Source of the DNA: Phoronis australis
Taxonomy: Eukaryota > Phoronida > Phoronidae
Length of the DNA: 64,000 nucleotides
Reading direction: 5' to 3'
NCBI GenBank assembly: GCA_002633005.1
Contig: NMRA01000155.1
Span: 517,536-581,535, forward strand
The stretch's first letter is position 1. The number at the start of each line of letters is the position of its first letter. Under the pieces are notes generated by a model, which was not told the origin of the DNA, did no database searches, and saw only the letters and a program-made list of their open reading frames with translations. A program made the translations under genes and the position numbers. Of the stretch, positions 12,972 through 25,100 are shown piece by piece.

Positions 12972-14342
12972 AGACTACTGCTTGCAATCATTGTACTGTG
13001 AAGTTTTCTTACAATTTGTTACTCATAGGTGTAATTAGCATGACGTGTTAATGTCGGCTGTGCTTTGTCTCTTTGGTAATTGGAACTGTGACGAATCTGT
13101 GTTATTGAAATAATGCATTGTAAACGGTGCAAAAACATCACTTCTGTGAGCATAGACCAGGCAGTCATAGCCCAGTGTGAAGGGAATTATGTCCATTAAG
13201 TATCTTATAGTATATACCTCAGAAAATCTGTAATGTCATATAAACTTTGCTTTTTGTCAGAGTACTGGTTTATTTGCTTTTGAATACATGTAACTCACCA
13301 CTGCTAATTTGTCTCATTCTTTTGGTCTTTTCACTTAAACCATAACTTTTAGTGCACAACATGATGGACTTCCATTAACCCTAACCTGTAGAGTGTTTTT
13401 ACGTACTTCAACAGTTGTCACACAAGCAAGGAATTTGACTTATGCAGTCCTGTTAAGCATGTCTCCAGCATTAATACAGATAAATGATTTGTGGTTTTCT
13501 CATTGGTCAGAAAGTGAAGTGATGTACTAATTAAAGCGTAATAAAATTTTGATTCAACTTCATTAAAAATTACAGCACCTGATTCACTCTGTTGCATCAC
13601 TATAGCTAAGATATCCGACTGGTTCTTGGTGACGTCTTCAGGCATACAAACCAATCCAATGTCTCCTCGGGTGGTAGACCGCGCTGAAAGTGAATGGAGT
13701 GGAGTAATTGAGCATACTCGACTGGTACAAAGATACAGTAAGGCCAAGGAACCAAAAGTGCAATATATTTTGACCCGTTCTTTGCATCAGCTTGCCTCTG
13801 CACTAGGTTGTTGGCTCTCTACGAGTCCCTGGTTTGAAGGATGTATCAAACACGTGTCACTGATTAAACATGAAATTACTGACAGAAGTGACCCAAAACG
13901 AAACCAAATTCAAGCATGGAGCAGACTATCATTTCACAGATTTAGTCTTTCATGTTTTTGCCCCATATCTGGGCAAAATTTATACATTTGGGTGATAAGT
14001 GTTGTTCAAACGTTAAACTAGGCAGCAAAAACTAATAAAAACCATAAATATATATACCCAGCATCCACATAATGGAGACTGTCATTGAGTATTGACCTTT
14101 GAACAGTCACCACATCCCAATGAATTTGAATACTTGTCAATCAAAGTAGAATGAAGTCAACCAATGAAAATAAAGACTGCACATTTCCCAACCAGCACGT
14201 GCCCTGGAAGGCAAATATTTCACTAATTTTTCAATCTGTAACAAGGTTAATTCTGTGGTATTACGCAAATCCTCGCTCTTCACCTGTTAGCTTGTTTCAA
14301 CATTTGCTTTCAATATTTGTTTTTTATGTAATTGTTTTAGTT

Positions 14343-14420
14343 AGTTTGAGTGTGTTCACTCTCACGAATGAGTTTGAGTGTGTTCACTCTCACGAATGAG
14401 TTTGTTCACTCTCACGAATG
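14343..14420. repeat. Tandem repeat, 28-bp unit x 2.8
   Basis: The units are 14343-14370, 14371-14398 and a 22-bp shortened unit 14399-14420, each ending ttcactctcacgaatg. The copies are nearly identical. Confidence 0.9.
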
Positions 14421-14914
14421 AACTCCCATTTCCTAAACACTGTCTTCTGTCACAAGCAAAACTGTGAATCAGAGCCGACAGTACCACATATACCATCCAT
14501 CACAACTAATTTTGTACAAATACAATCAAATTTATTCAATAATCAGTGATCCAAAAACTGTATTCCAGAATTTGCATTTAAATAACGCCACAATTGAACA
14601 AAGTGTAACAATTCAAACTTAACAATTCATAACAACTGGCTGAAGACAAAATTGAACAGACACTTTCTGAAAACAGTGTAAGTGTCAATTATAAATAGAC
14701 TATATAATAATATTATGTACAAAGAAAAGATAAATTAGCAGCCAAATGCGATAACAGGAAGGCAGTAAGAACATTACACTGTACTCCTAGAAACATACCC
14801 GAGTACGAAGAATAACGTAGAAAATGAATCCGAAACTGAAAAAGGCGATCCAGATCCTCTAAAGGATATACTTGTTTGTCGAAAAGTAGAATAAATGTAT
14901 GTAAATAAAACAAG

Positions 14915-15228
14915 AAATAAAGTAAAATCAAATACTAAATGACAATTGACATCTGATATATGGCGTAATGAGCGTGATGCATTGTTGCGGAAAAAAGTAA
15001 AGGATATAATTTAAGAAGTCTCTTGTGAGATCTTTCTACCCCAGTACCCCTCACAGACTCAAAAGAGAACAATTTTGCATAAATAAGCTTAACACACTTG
15101 AACCTAATGGACTGAACATAAAGACTTCTTAAATTATATCCTTTACTTTTTTCCCCAACAATGCATCATGCTCATTACACCATATATCAGATGTCGATTG
15201 TCATTTAGTGTTTGATTTTACTTTATTT
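14915..15228. mobile_element. Foldback element with 107-bp arms
   Basis: Arm 14915-15021 is the near-perfect reverse complement of 15122-15228 (for example gtaaaggatataatttaag against cttaaattatatcctttac). A 100-bp loop separates them. The element is non-coding and AT-rich. It lies about 0.8 kb beyond the AOAH stop, so it could fall in the AOAH 3' UTR if that is long. Confidence 0.85.
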
Positions 15229-15998
15229 TGGTTTCTGTTGACGAAGGATGTTATTATATCCGAAAATTTCAGTGATCCATTTTTGTTGTTTTATTTACGT
15301 ACACGAGTATGAAGGTAAAGCACAAAATGGAGTTTGTTAAGAAACTGACTCTACATATCAGCTTGAGCAAACAAACTTTATGTAAATGCACTTTAATGAG
15401 TATGTTCTTGGATATACCAACCTTGAACATTCAGAGCCATGTTGCAGCAATGCTGACTCATAGTTTGAGCTGAATTGTTTAAAAGGACTGGTGTTATGTA
15501 ATTACTCAAGACTACCAAAACACAAGATGAAGTACTAATTACATGTTTGGTAGAATTAAATTACTACTGACCCATGACCCCCAGTTCTGAGCATTTACTA
15601 TGTAATATAACCTATTAAAAATGTGCAATATAGGTCTCATAGTAAAGACAATACATGTACATTGTCTGATTCTCGTATCTGCAGCCAATAAAGTCATAAC
15701 AAAATCTGCATTTATATGCGCTTATGTAGACTAAATGCAAAATTAAATTCTACAAAACAGCGATCAGTCAGAAACTAGAAATTCACTAGGTGTCCCAACA
15801 ACAGAAGTCCATGGATTCACATAACCACATGGTATCCTCATCCTACACATGCCTCCACGCCAAAAATTTCTTCATGAGCTCAATTTGTAAACAGAACAAA
15901 AAGTGCAAATTTTCTTCATTAACACTACCTATAATATATAAATTTGAAATATAAAAATAATATATTGTAATATCGAGTTGCTCATTGCCATAGTGATA

Positions 15999-16127
15999 TC
16001 AATAACCGCCCTGGTCACCAAACAGTTTTTCAATGTCACTGTTGCGAGGGTTCACCTTGCCCAGATAGTGAGGTAGGTTCCTCTCCAGGTATCCCCACAC
16101 ATACTTTGCAGTCAACGCTTGACCGAG
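15999..16127 (-). CDS. AOAH: AOAH exon 17 (stop)
   Basis: The acceptor is tttcacag. It encodes LGQALTAKYVWGYLERNL and ends KLFGDQGGY, with TGA at 16001-15999. The GDQGG-x terminus is characteristic of AOAH. Confidence 0.97.
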   Translation of the reverse strand, partial: LGQALTAKYVWGYLERNLPHYLGKVNPRNSDIEKLFGDQGGY

Positions 16128-19100
16128 CTGTGAAAGAAAAAACAAACAAAACTTGATATACTGCACTTAAACAGGATCCAGAAGTTTACTTTTAAATTAA
16201 TACATGACTGTATGTCTCTCATTTGTTTGACAAGTACATGCAAAAAATTAAACCACAAATTCCATCTCTTCTGTGCAGTTGCCTTAAGTATGAGTAAATA
16301 TCCAGCAAAACCATCCACTTATCAAGTTTTCAAAAGAACGTAACATCTTAAAATTACATGCTGCGCCATGATTACCTTTAAAAACCTTTGTTTTGGTATA
16401 TCACTTGGGGTGGTACCTTTTTAAAGGCCTTCATTAGTCCAGTTTCCTCTAATTTACATGACATACATTATGGATCAAGTAAGCAAGGTTACTTGACTCG
16501 TCCCCTTATAATTGATTTATTGCAGATGGATATCCGAACTTTCGACATGACCTAGTTATTGAGGTATGGGGCTTTAATTGTTTATGTATCATATACAATC
16601 TAAGTATTTTATCAAATGGCATCAGGTTTCAGAAAATATACCCAAGGCAATGAAATCGCAAAAAAAATTTGGAGTTGGTTGCCTCTAAATTACACATTAG
16701 TGGGCAAGTTGGAATATCTACATAATTTATTACAAAAGTACAATAAGTCAACAGAAACTATCAATTTCTTTGATGCAGTTAATGCGTAAAACTTATCGTC
16801 CACATATCAAAGTGTTGCACGGTTTGTCTCATGATCGGCACACGCCAACAGGTGTCGCAGAAGCTTAAAAAAGTTGTCCGTGGCCGACAAAACACTGCTT
16901 TAAAACCAAGTCCAGTACAGATTTATAGTTTTTTATATCTTGCATTGTCAATGTTAAGTAAATTTCACTGAAAAATACTGTTAGTATCATGGCAGATGCC
17001 AACTTGAAGTCTTACCCCAGGTCCACGATCCTTACTTGAACACAACTTTTACATCCAAAGAAATGTTGCTTATTACGCAGTTGCACACACAGCACAAACC
17101 AAAACCAACAAGAGGACAAAATTACATTTCTCTGACATTCCAGGTGGTGAATTTCGCTTGCAGGAAGCCATAATGACAGGAATTTCTGCTTCCACTCAGT
17201 CGTTATAAGAGAGAATTCCAGGTCATTTTGCCAGTGAGATGATACAACTTACCATGTATTTTAATTAGAAAAACAATGTCTGGCGTACCTGATTTGGGTG
17301 AAAGCCATCCACAGGCTCAATCAGCTCCCACAGTGTACCTGCCCCGTGTTGTTTCTCCCATTCACGCAGTACTAAAATGACATGACTGATGGTGATATAT
17401 GTAACTGAAGGTGACGTATGTATCCAAGTCCGTCAAACGATGTAAATCCATGACTTATCTCACAAAAGTGTGCAATAATTAAGGTTTATACTAGTAAGAT
17501 AAGGAATTCATCGTCTGACATACATATGAAGCCCGACAGAAATAAGCAAAAACTTGATTCTACTTTTTGCCAAAAAAGCGAACATTTGAACATAATTTTT
17601 TGTTAAGATGTTAAATTCAATGTAGCTGAATACCATGATTGTTACCAGGGGTCACATAGAAACAGATTATGTTCACATAAACAGCTCTTGGTCTTGCGTT
17701 CATGTGACAATTCTTTTCTAAGAATTGTGATGTTTTATAAAGATCACAGGAACTTCAATACACTTGAAAACTATTTCCAAACACAAATCCTTGCAAACTT
17801 TTATTTATTCACTCCATTACCTACAACTGCAATTTTTTGATCAGGCAAGTTGGCATATCTTTTTATGCTATGAGCAGAGCGGAGATCATTTACTGCGATG
17901 ACCAGTTTCTTTGTCAACTTGAAGTTAAAAGATTTTACCTTTTTCTGCATGTACATGCACAGCTTTAAATTGAAATAAAAAAACATTGAAAATTCACTAT
18001 ACCTGGCTCTAAAGGACAGTCCATGTAGTTTATGTCAAAATTTTTAAAGTGATGTGAAAATTTGGTAGCCACTTCCTTCATAGTTCTGCTCAAGTCAGCG
18101 GCTCTCTGAAATAAAAGTATACTGTCTTCTAACTGACACATGTACTCAGATAACATCAATCACTTACGCGTAATAGTGAGATTTTTAAGGTATTAACTGA
18201 ATTTAAAAATCGCGATGGTCAAAATTGCATTCCTTGTAGCCTAAAATCTAAAAAATTCACCCAAGAAAGATTAAAACAGAATATGCTTGACAAATATACA
18301 ATCCAGAAAATTCCCGTTTCAATCCTTACGCCACCTGGTGATACTGTGATGAAAACAGTTTGGACCACTCATTGCGCCACCCAGATATGTGATGAAAACA
18401 GTTGCTTAGAGATGAGCAACGTAGAAAGGAAACATTTTGTGGACAAATTTTGACATGCAAAAAATCACTAGTAAATTAAAGGTTCCTAATTTCAATATAA
18501 AATGCTTGTTGAATGGCAGACTCTTTGTATAACATTATTAAGGAATTCCTGAACACTGAATCGAACAATAAATCTACATCCTAAGTACTTAAACCAATTG
18601 AATCAGACAAGTATTCTGGACACAGAATTGCAGCTTGCTCACTGGACCTCTGAATGTTGTTCAAAGGTTTGACTCTGCATTCAGAATACTGGCTTTCCGT
18701 TGGGTGCTCGACTATGAAACAAATGGTTCAAAGAGTCGATTCCAGAATCATTACAAACATCAGACTATTGATACAAGTGTTGTGACAGTGCATTACTACT
18801 TGACCTTCATTCTCCACCTACCTTTGATGTTAAATTCCTTATGGTTTCATTAGAATTTAGCCAACCCATGCAAGGTGTCACCTAAAAATTTGAACAGATA
18901 TATTCATCGCGGGATGAGATGAAATCTGCAATTACCATTTTTCAATTTTCATGTAGCTCACAAGAAACTTAGTATTGTATTCATGTCTTACACACTATAT
19001 TGAAAATTCATGCAGTCACAAAACAATTAGTTTTCAGAAGATACATCTGTTCCAGTTTGCATAGTTACTAAAAATTTTGAAAAATTCATTAGATAATACT

Positions 19101-22100
19101 GACCTGCATACAATTCCACCAATCGTAAACCGTTTTATAGGTGATATCGCCTCTTAGTCGTCCAATAGGGTGCAACCTCTTATGAAGAGTATTGTAGAGA
19201 AAGCGTCCATCAGCCATTCCTATAACTAACACATGGCTGCCAGCAGGAGCAGTACTATTCTACAAAACACACATTTACCCACATGTGAAGACTCGTTTTA
19301 TCGGAGATTGATGCATGGAAATATTGACAGTAAAAAATAAACACATTCAAATAATTTGTGTAATGTTGCAATAGACCACATCAGGTCCTAATGAAACCAA
19401 CAAGCAGCCAGCTTCCAGAGCATTCTACTTTTTGATAATCATTTGATTGTCTGAGTTACCAACCACACCATGCAGTGTAGTTAGTTAATTTAACTTTAAA
19501 AATAATTGAGGCGGTCTGGTACACATTGTACTAAACAGGGGCGCAGGCTGCACAGGTGGGCCCACCGCACTTATCACCTGGAACCATTTTATGCTTATTA
19601 TAGAGCTGAGGAGCTGGAGACTTGACCCAGGGTTCTAGCAGTGTGCCCCAGTGGGACTAGAACCAACGACCTCGAGTAAAAGAAGTGGACACTAACTCAC
19701 TGCCTCCTCATGTGCTAAACATTCGTGAATTTGTGAAAAACAATTCAGATTTCCAACCAAATAATATATAACCATGATTGCGATGGTAAAATTTGATATA
19801 AAAGTATTTATATCACTGCATTGGCACTCACAAGATAGGTCAAGGTCTTAAGCAGGTTGTCATACATCTCGCTGGTTGTTGTCATGTGAGCGAGAGTGTC
19901 TGGATAGCTGCAATGGATAAGAAATCAGCTATGGTCTGCTTACAAAGCAAGGCAATAAAACAAGTAATTTTTGTTAGTAGTGTGAAGTTATACGACAGTC
20001 ACATGGAATTTTTACAAGAAGGTAGATAAGACGCCTGGTCAGTAGGGGGCAAATCAGTCTCTTAAAACGAACAAAGTAAGGTCATTGGAATGAAGTGTTC
20101 TCACATTTGGAAAGAGTACGTAGTCTCACTTAGGGGCAGACAAAAACAAAGATGTCAGACAACATTACACATGTGAAATTTTCAGATGGACAACAAGACA
20201 TCCAATCTGCCTTCTGGTCCAATGACATGAAAATAATGATTTTAAAACAGAACCCAGTGATTGCTGGAACTGCACTAAAATGTGTCCTGCATTATTACTC
20301 TAACAGATAACAAGAGCAACACAGAGCGTTGAAATGCTCCCACGAATGCACTCCAAACGGTGTGCTTCTAAGGTGTTTATTTTGATCATAAAAATGGCCA
20401 CTGGATGGTGCAAAATATTTCGAATCCATCAAAAAACAAGTAAATGACAATTTTTTAACGGAAAGATATTTACCACATTGCACGAAAATCCGTCAAGGAA
20501 CTTTAGAGAAACGGAGCAAAACAGAAAAAATGAAATTGCCACAAAGGGGCAAAGCGTTCGTCAGATCCGTCCGAAAGCTGTCGTCTTCTGTTGTCAACTT
20601 CATATAAATACACGTGCTAAATTTGATAAAGATCCTGCAGAGGGCTTAGGAGATACAGCTAAGAGCGCAAAAAAACTGCCACTAGGAGGCGCCACATCAA
20701 TTGAAGTAAAAAAATTATCGTCAACCGCCCTCTTCACACTAAGAACATATAAGCCAATTTTCACAATTATCTTACGAGTGGTTTGGTTGACAGAGGGCGG
20801 ACACTAAAACAGACAAGAAAACAGAAAAACTGGCCACTAGATGACACAAACTACGTTGAGTCCATCTGAAAACCGGAAAATGTTACTGTTTCTTCAAAAG
20901 ACAGCCATTTACCAAATTCAATGAAAATTCGTCGAGGAACTTTAGAGAAACAGAGCAAAGTGGAAAAAATGAAATTGTCATTAGGGTGCACAGTGTTCAT
21001 CGGATCTATTTGAAAGTCGTCATCTTCCGTTGTTAACTTCATATGACTACACGTACTAAACTTAATAAAGATCCTGCAGAGGGCTTACAGAGAAGAAACA
21101 GGTATTGGTGCAAAAAAAAAACTGCCACTAGGAGGTGCCACTGTAGTCGAAGTCGACGGAAAATCATTGTCAATCATCCTTTTCATAGTAAGAACATACA
21201 TGACAATTTTCACATTCATCCTTAGAGTGGCTTGGTTGACAAAGGGACGGACGCCAAAATACAGATTCGAAAACAATAAAAATGGCCACTAGGTGGCACA
21301 AAATACCTCGAATCAATCCGAAAACGGGAGGATAGCGTCACCTCATTAATAGATGCCTATGTGCCAAATTTTATGAAAATCCATTGAGGACCTTTAAATA
21401 TACAGGCTGAGGTAAATGTAAAAAAAATAAAATTGTCACTAGGGGGCACACCAGTAGTCCAATCTGTCCGAAAGTTGCCGTCATCCGTTGTCAACTTCAC
21501 ATAAATACATTTGCTACATTTAATAAAGATCCTGTAGAGCGTTTAGGAGATACAGTCATGGGCGCAAAAACAAACAAAACTACCTCTAGCAGGCGCTACA
21601 GTAGTCGATGTCGTCAGAAAATCATGGTCAACCGTCCTCTTCATAGTGAAAACATACATGCCTACTTTCACAATCATCAATAGAGTGGTTTGGTTGATAG
21701 AGGGGCAGACGCTAAAAAATCGACTCGAAAAAAGTAAAAATGGCCACTAGATGGCGCAAAATGCCTCAAATCCATCCAAAAAACGGGAGGATAGAGTCAC
21801 CTCATTAACACATGCCTATGAGCCAAGTTTCATGAAAATCAGTTGAGGACCATTGAAGATACACAGGCAAACATAAAAGACTAAAATTGCCACTAGGGGG
21901 CACAGTGATATTTGGGTCAGTCCGAAACTCATTGTACTCTGTCGTCAACCCCATAGGAACACTCCTGCCAAATTTCAATATGATCCTACAAGGGGTTGAG
22001 GAGATAAAGCCGCTGACGCCAGATGCCCGGACGCCCAGACAGAGATGACAGTGATATGCACCTACATATAAATATGTGGGGACATAAAAAAGGCATTGCT

Positions 22101-25100
22101 GAGGCTTACTTTGCTTTGTGTAACACGTGACACAGTGCTTTCTAGTAAGGATTTTTCATCATTCAATACTTTTGCAGTGAAAACAAATTACCCTGGGGTG
22201 ATATTTACTGTACGAGACATCAGTACACAGTTATCTATGTGTACACCAACAGTGATACCTGCAGCATGAACTGTTTTCCATAGACCAAAGGACAGGCACA
22301 CTTTGTTGTAGGGTACACGGTGGCAAAGGTTAGTACGGAGTCTTGAAAAACCTGGGCAATAGTCTGACATAACCTGCCCGTATTTTGAGAACCAGTTTGA
22401 TGCCTGTTATTCAGAGGAGAAAACTGCTTCTCAAAATTCGGGCACGTTATATCAGACCATTATCAAAATTTGGACCTGCATCTTACAGGCACCTAAGAAG
22501 CTAAATCTAACTTAAAATCAGACACCTCGACTCTCCATTTTAACTGGGCTTGCAGTTCAATCATTTGCATAAAGTTGTTTTTTCACACAACAATAGCTGC
22601 ATAATGCAATAGGCCTTCCCTAACTTACTGGTTACAGACATCATTTCCAACCAGTTCTAAGATCATCAACAGGGGATAGTCAGACGTCTGGTTCCGAGAC
22701 GCACTATAATATAAAAGAGGAAGTTAGACAATTTCAGACTAGAACTTTCATAAATTAGAATGTAAAGCAGGCAGCCATGCTTTAGTCAATTTGCAAAGTG
22801 CCCTCGCTTACAAAGACTTAAGTGCTGCGTAAGGTAGCTCATTCAAGAAATAACATTTTGGAGAATGAAAGATAAGCGTTTCAAATGAATTCAATAAGCG
22901 TAACGTTACCAAGTTTAGAAAATAAGACTACAATCATACAATTTAGCGTATCATTAACAAAGGAATGAATCTTCAATAGTTGAAGCTGCTTTTGTTAAAA
23001 GTTCTTTTCTGTTGTTGCTATGTGCAAAATCAAAGAACTAATCTACAGAACAATGTCAAACTTCATCTTGGACAACGAACAGCCAGAGCTGTTACAAAAA
23101 TAAAAAGATGTGGTGAACACTAAATTCACATGAAATACCTGTGAGTACGTATAAAGACTACCAATGGCTTGCAACTCTAATGGACAAATTAACACACTGC
23201 TAACAATGAAATTTTGACACCTTAAAAATAACCAATCAGAGTTAGTTTTCAGTTTACAGTTAGTGAGAAAGCTTTAGCACTGAACAAGTCAAGAAATAAA
23301 GAAACAAGAGACAGAGTTATGCGTAATTTGTGAATGAAAAATATGCAGTTAACAAAATGTGCATGTACTTATTTTTGAGACCATGAATATCACACATAAG
23401 GTACAATTCAGAGTTTGTTCAACTTGACAGATCTCTATGGTCCTTAAACTCCAAATAAGTTCAACACTGCATCTTGCCCCTCATTCGCAGTATTGTAACC
23501 ATTGTATGCTAACACAGAGTTAGCTAATGATATCATTTCTAGAAAGGGATTGGTTCATTCCCAAATGTTTATAGTGCTTTGGACCACCCCACCAAGGCGC
23601 CCCACCCCCAGGCGCCCACACCCAGGCGCACTCCATCAAGGCACCCCACAAATGCAAGTACAAGCACACACACACACAAAATGCAAGTAATAGACGACAC
23701 TGCTTCAGTAATGGCAGTCAGAATCATACAATGAGTAAAAAGTGCCTAATAAAACACAATGCTAACCAGGTTTCACACTGGCCTAAAGAGATTTGTCTTA
23801 TTGGTTTAAAACACCTCAAATCACATCTTCTAGCACAGTTAGGGGAATGTTACTTTTGGACAGGTATAAAATATCTCAAATCACATCTTCTGGTGTGTAT
23901 AGAGGACTGTTACTTTTGGTATATAAAAATCTCACGTTCCATCTTCTAGCATGTACAGGGGATGTTACTTTTGGTATAAAACATCTCAAATCACATCATC
24001 CATTCTGAATAGGAAATATAAGTCTTTTGACAGTTTGTAACATACATAGAATTGACCAAAAACACCTTTAAAAATGTCAACACACCCCTTTAACCCAGGA
24101 ATATACCCTTAAAGAATACAAAATAAATTAAACACAATCTTGGTAATAAAACTTTGCACTTAAACCAAATCACAAACCACAGACAGAAAGAAAGGATACA
24201 AGACAGCCAAACATTCTATTAAGCATTCGCGAGACAAACCTGTGAGCAAAGTAGCGAATGCCTGTTGAATTCCCGCCTGTAAAAATTTCAAGGTGAATGA
24301 AGAGTTGGCGAGAGATGGACAAGAGCAGGGGTGGGGGGGGGGCTGCGAGCAAGGTATCAGGCATCTCACGGTAATGTATAACATCTAACCTCTAACCTTT
24401 GACAACATGTAAGAAAATAGGAAACTGGTCATATTATATTTACCTTGTTTGCGATTTTTGTAGGTCAAAAATATCCGCACCTGCATAAATCAACAGAGCA
24501 GCATATAAAAAGGACTTACGGTTTAGGGCAAAACAGAAAATTGTTGAAATTCCCGTTTTTATTTTTCTAAGGCTGACTGCATTGCATCAAATGCTTTAAG
24601 CTGCACATAGCCCCAATCAGTCTCGTGGCATACATTACTACTATAATCAGTCTCTTGGCATACCTTACCATGATAAAATTCCGTTTTTGTTGCCAACATG
24701 AACACTGAAACCATCAACGACTTGAGAAGAAAAAATTGGGATTCGACAACCCTAAAGTCAATGATTTGAAAATGGCGCATGTACCCATTGCTTGTTACTT
24801 GAGCTGTCTGCTCATGTGCCAATAATTCTGGATTGAGTAAGCATGGCAAGGTATTAAACTCCAAAGTGCCTCAGTTATGCGTTCTACATTCACAGCTGTA
24901 TACTGCAGCTTTAAATTTTCCTCAAACCTTTGGTGACTGTCACACCATTCTAACAACAAAGTAAATCTTTTCAAAGTTACGTTTGTCCAGAAATTTGAGA
25001 AAATGTTATTTCGCAATAATGTATTGTCTCCTAAATTGAATAACTTCTACCGCAGTCACTGTGCTGAGATCAAAGTTCCTTGAAAACCAACAGCACTGTG

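Larger units (their letters stand above)
9623..15998. other. Convergent intergenic region between the TRANK1-like gene and AOAH
   Basis: These 6.4 kb hold 3' UTR sequence of both genes plus repeats: a poly(A) signal candidate at 10532, a dispersed repeat at 12238-12445, a MITE at 12744-12971, a 28-bp tandem repeat at 14343-14420 and a foldback at 14915-15228. No further gene is supported; the ORFs here are short and isolated. Confidence 0.6.
22704..24443 (-). other. AOAH intron 10
   Basis: A 1.7-kb intron with a C-rich tract of ggcgcccca units at about 23580-23650 and a tandem repeat at 23809-24003. I see no gene. Confidence 0.6.

Noticed and set aside
13626-14021. 131-aa ORF between the TRANK1-like gene and AOAH
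   Set aside because: It overlaps opposite-strand ORFs of similar length and shows no family motif.
20478-20807. 109-aa ORF in AOAH intron 11
   Set aside because: Lies wholly inside the long non-coding repeat; the frame is not kept in its other copy.
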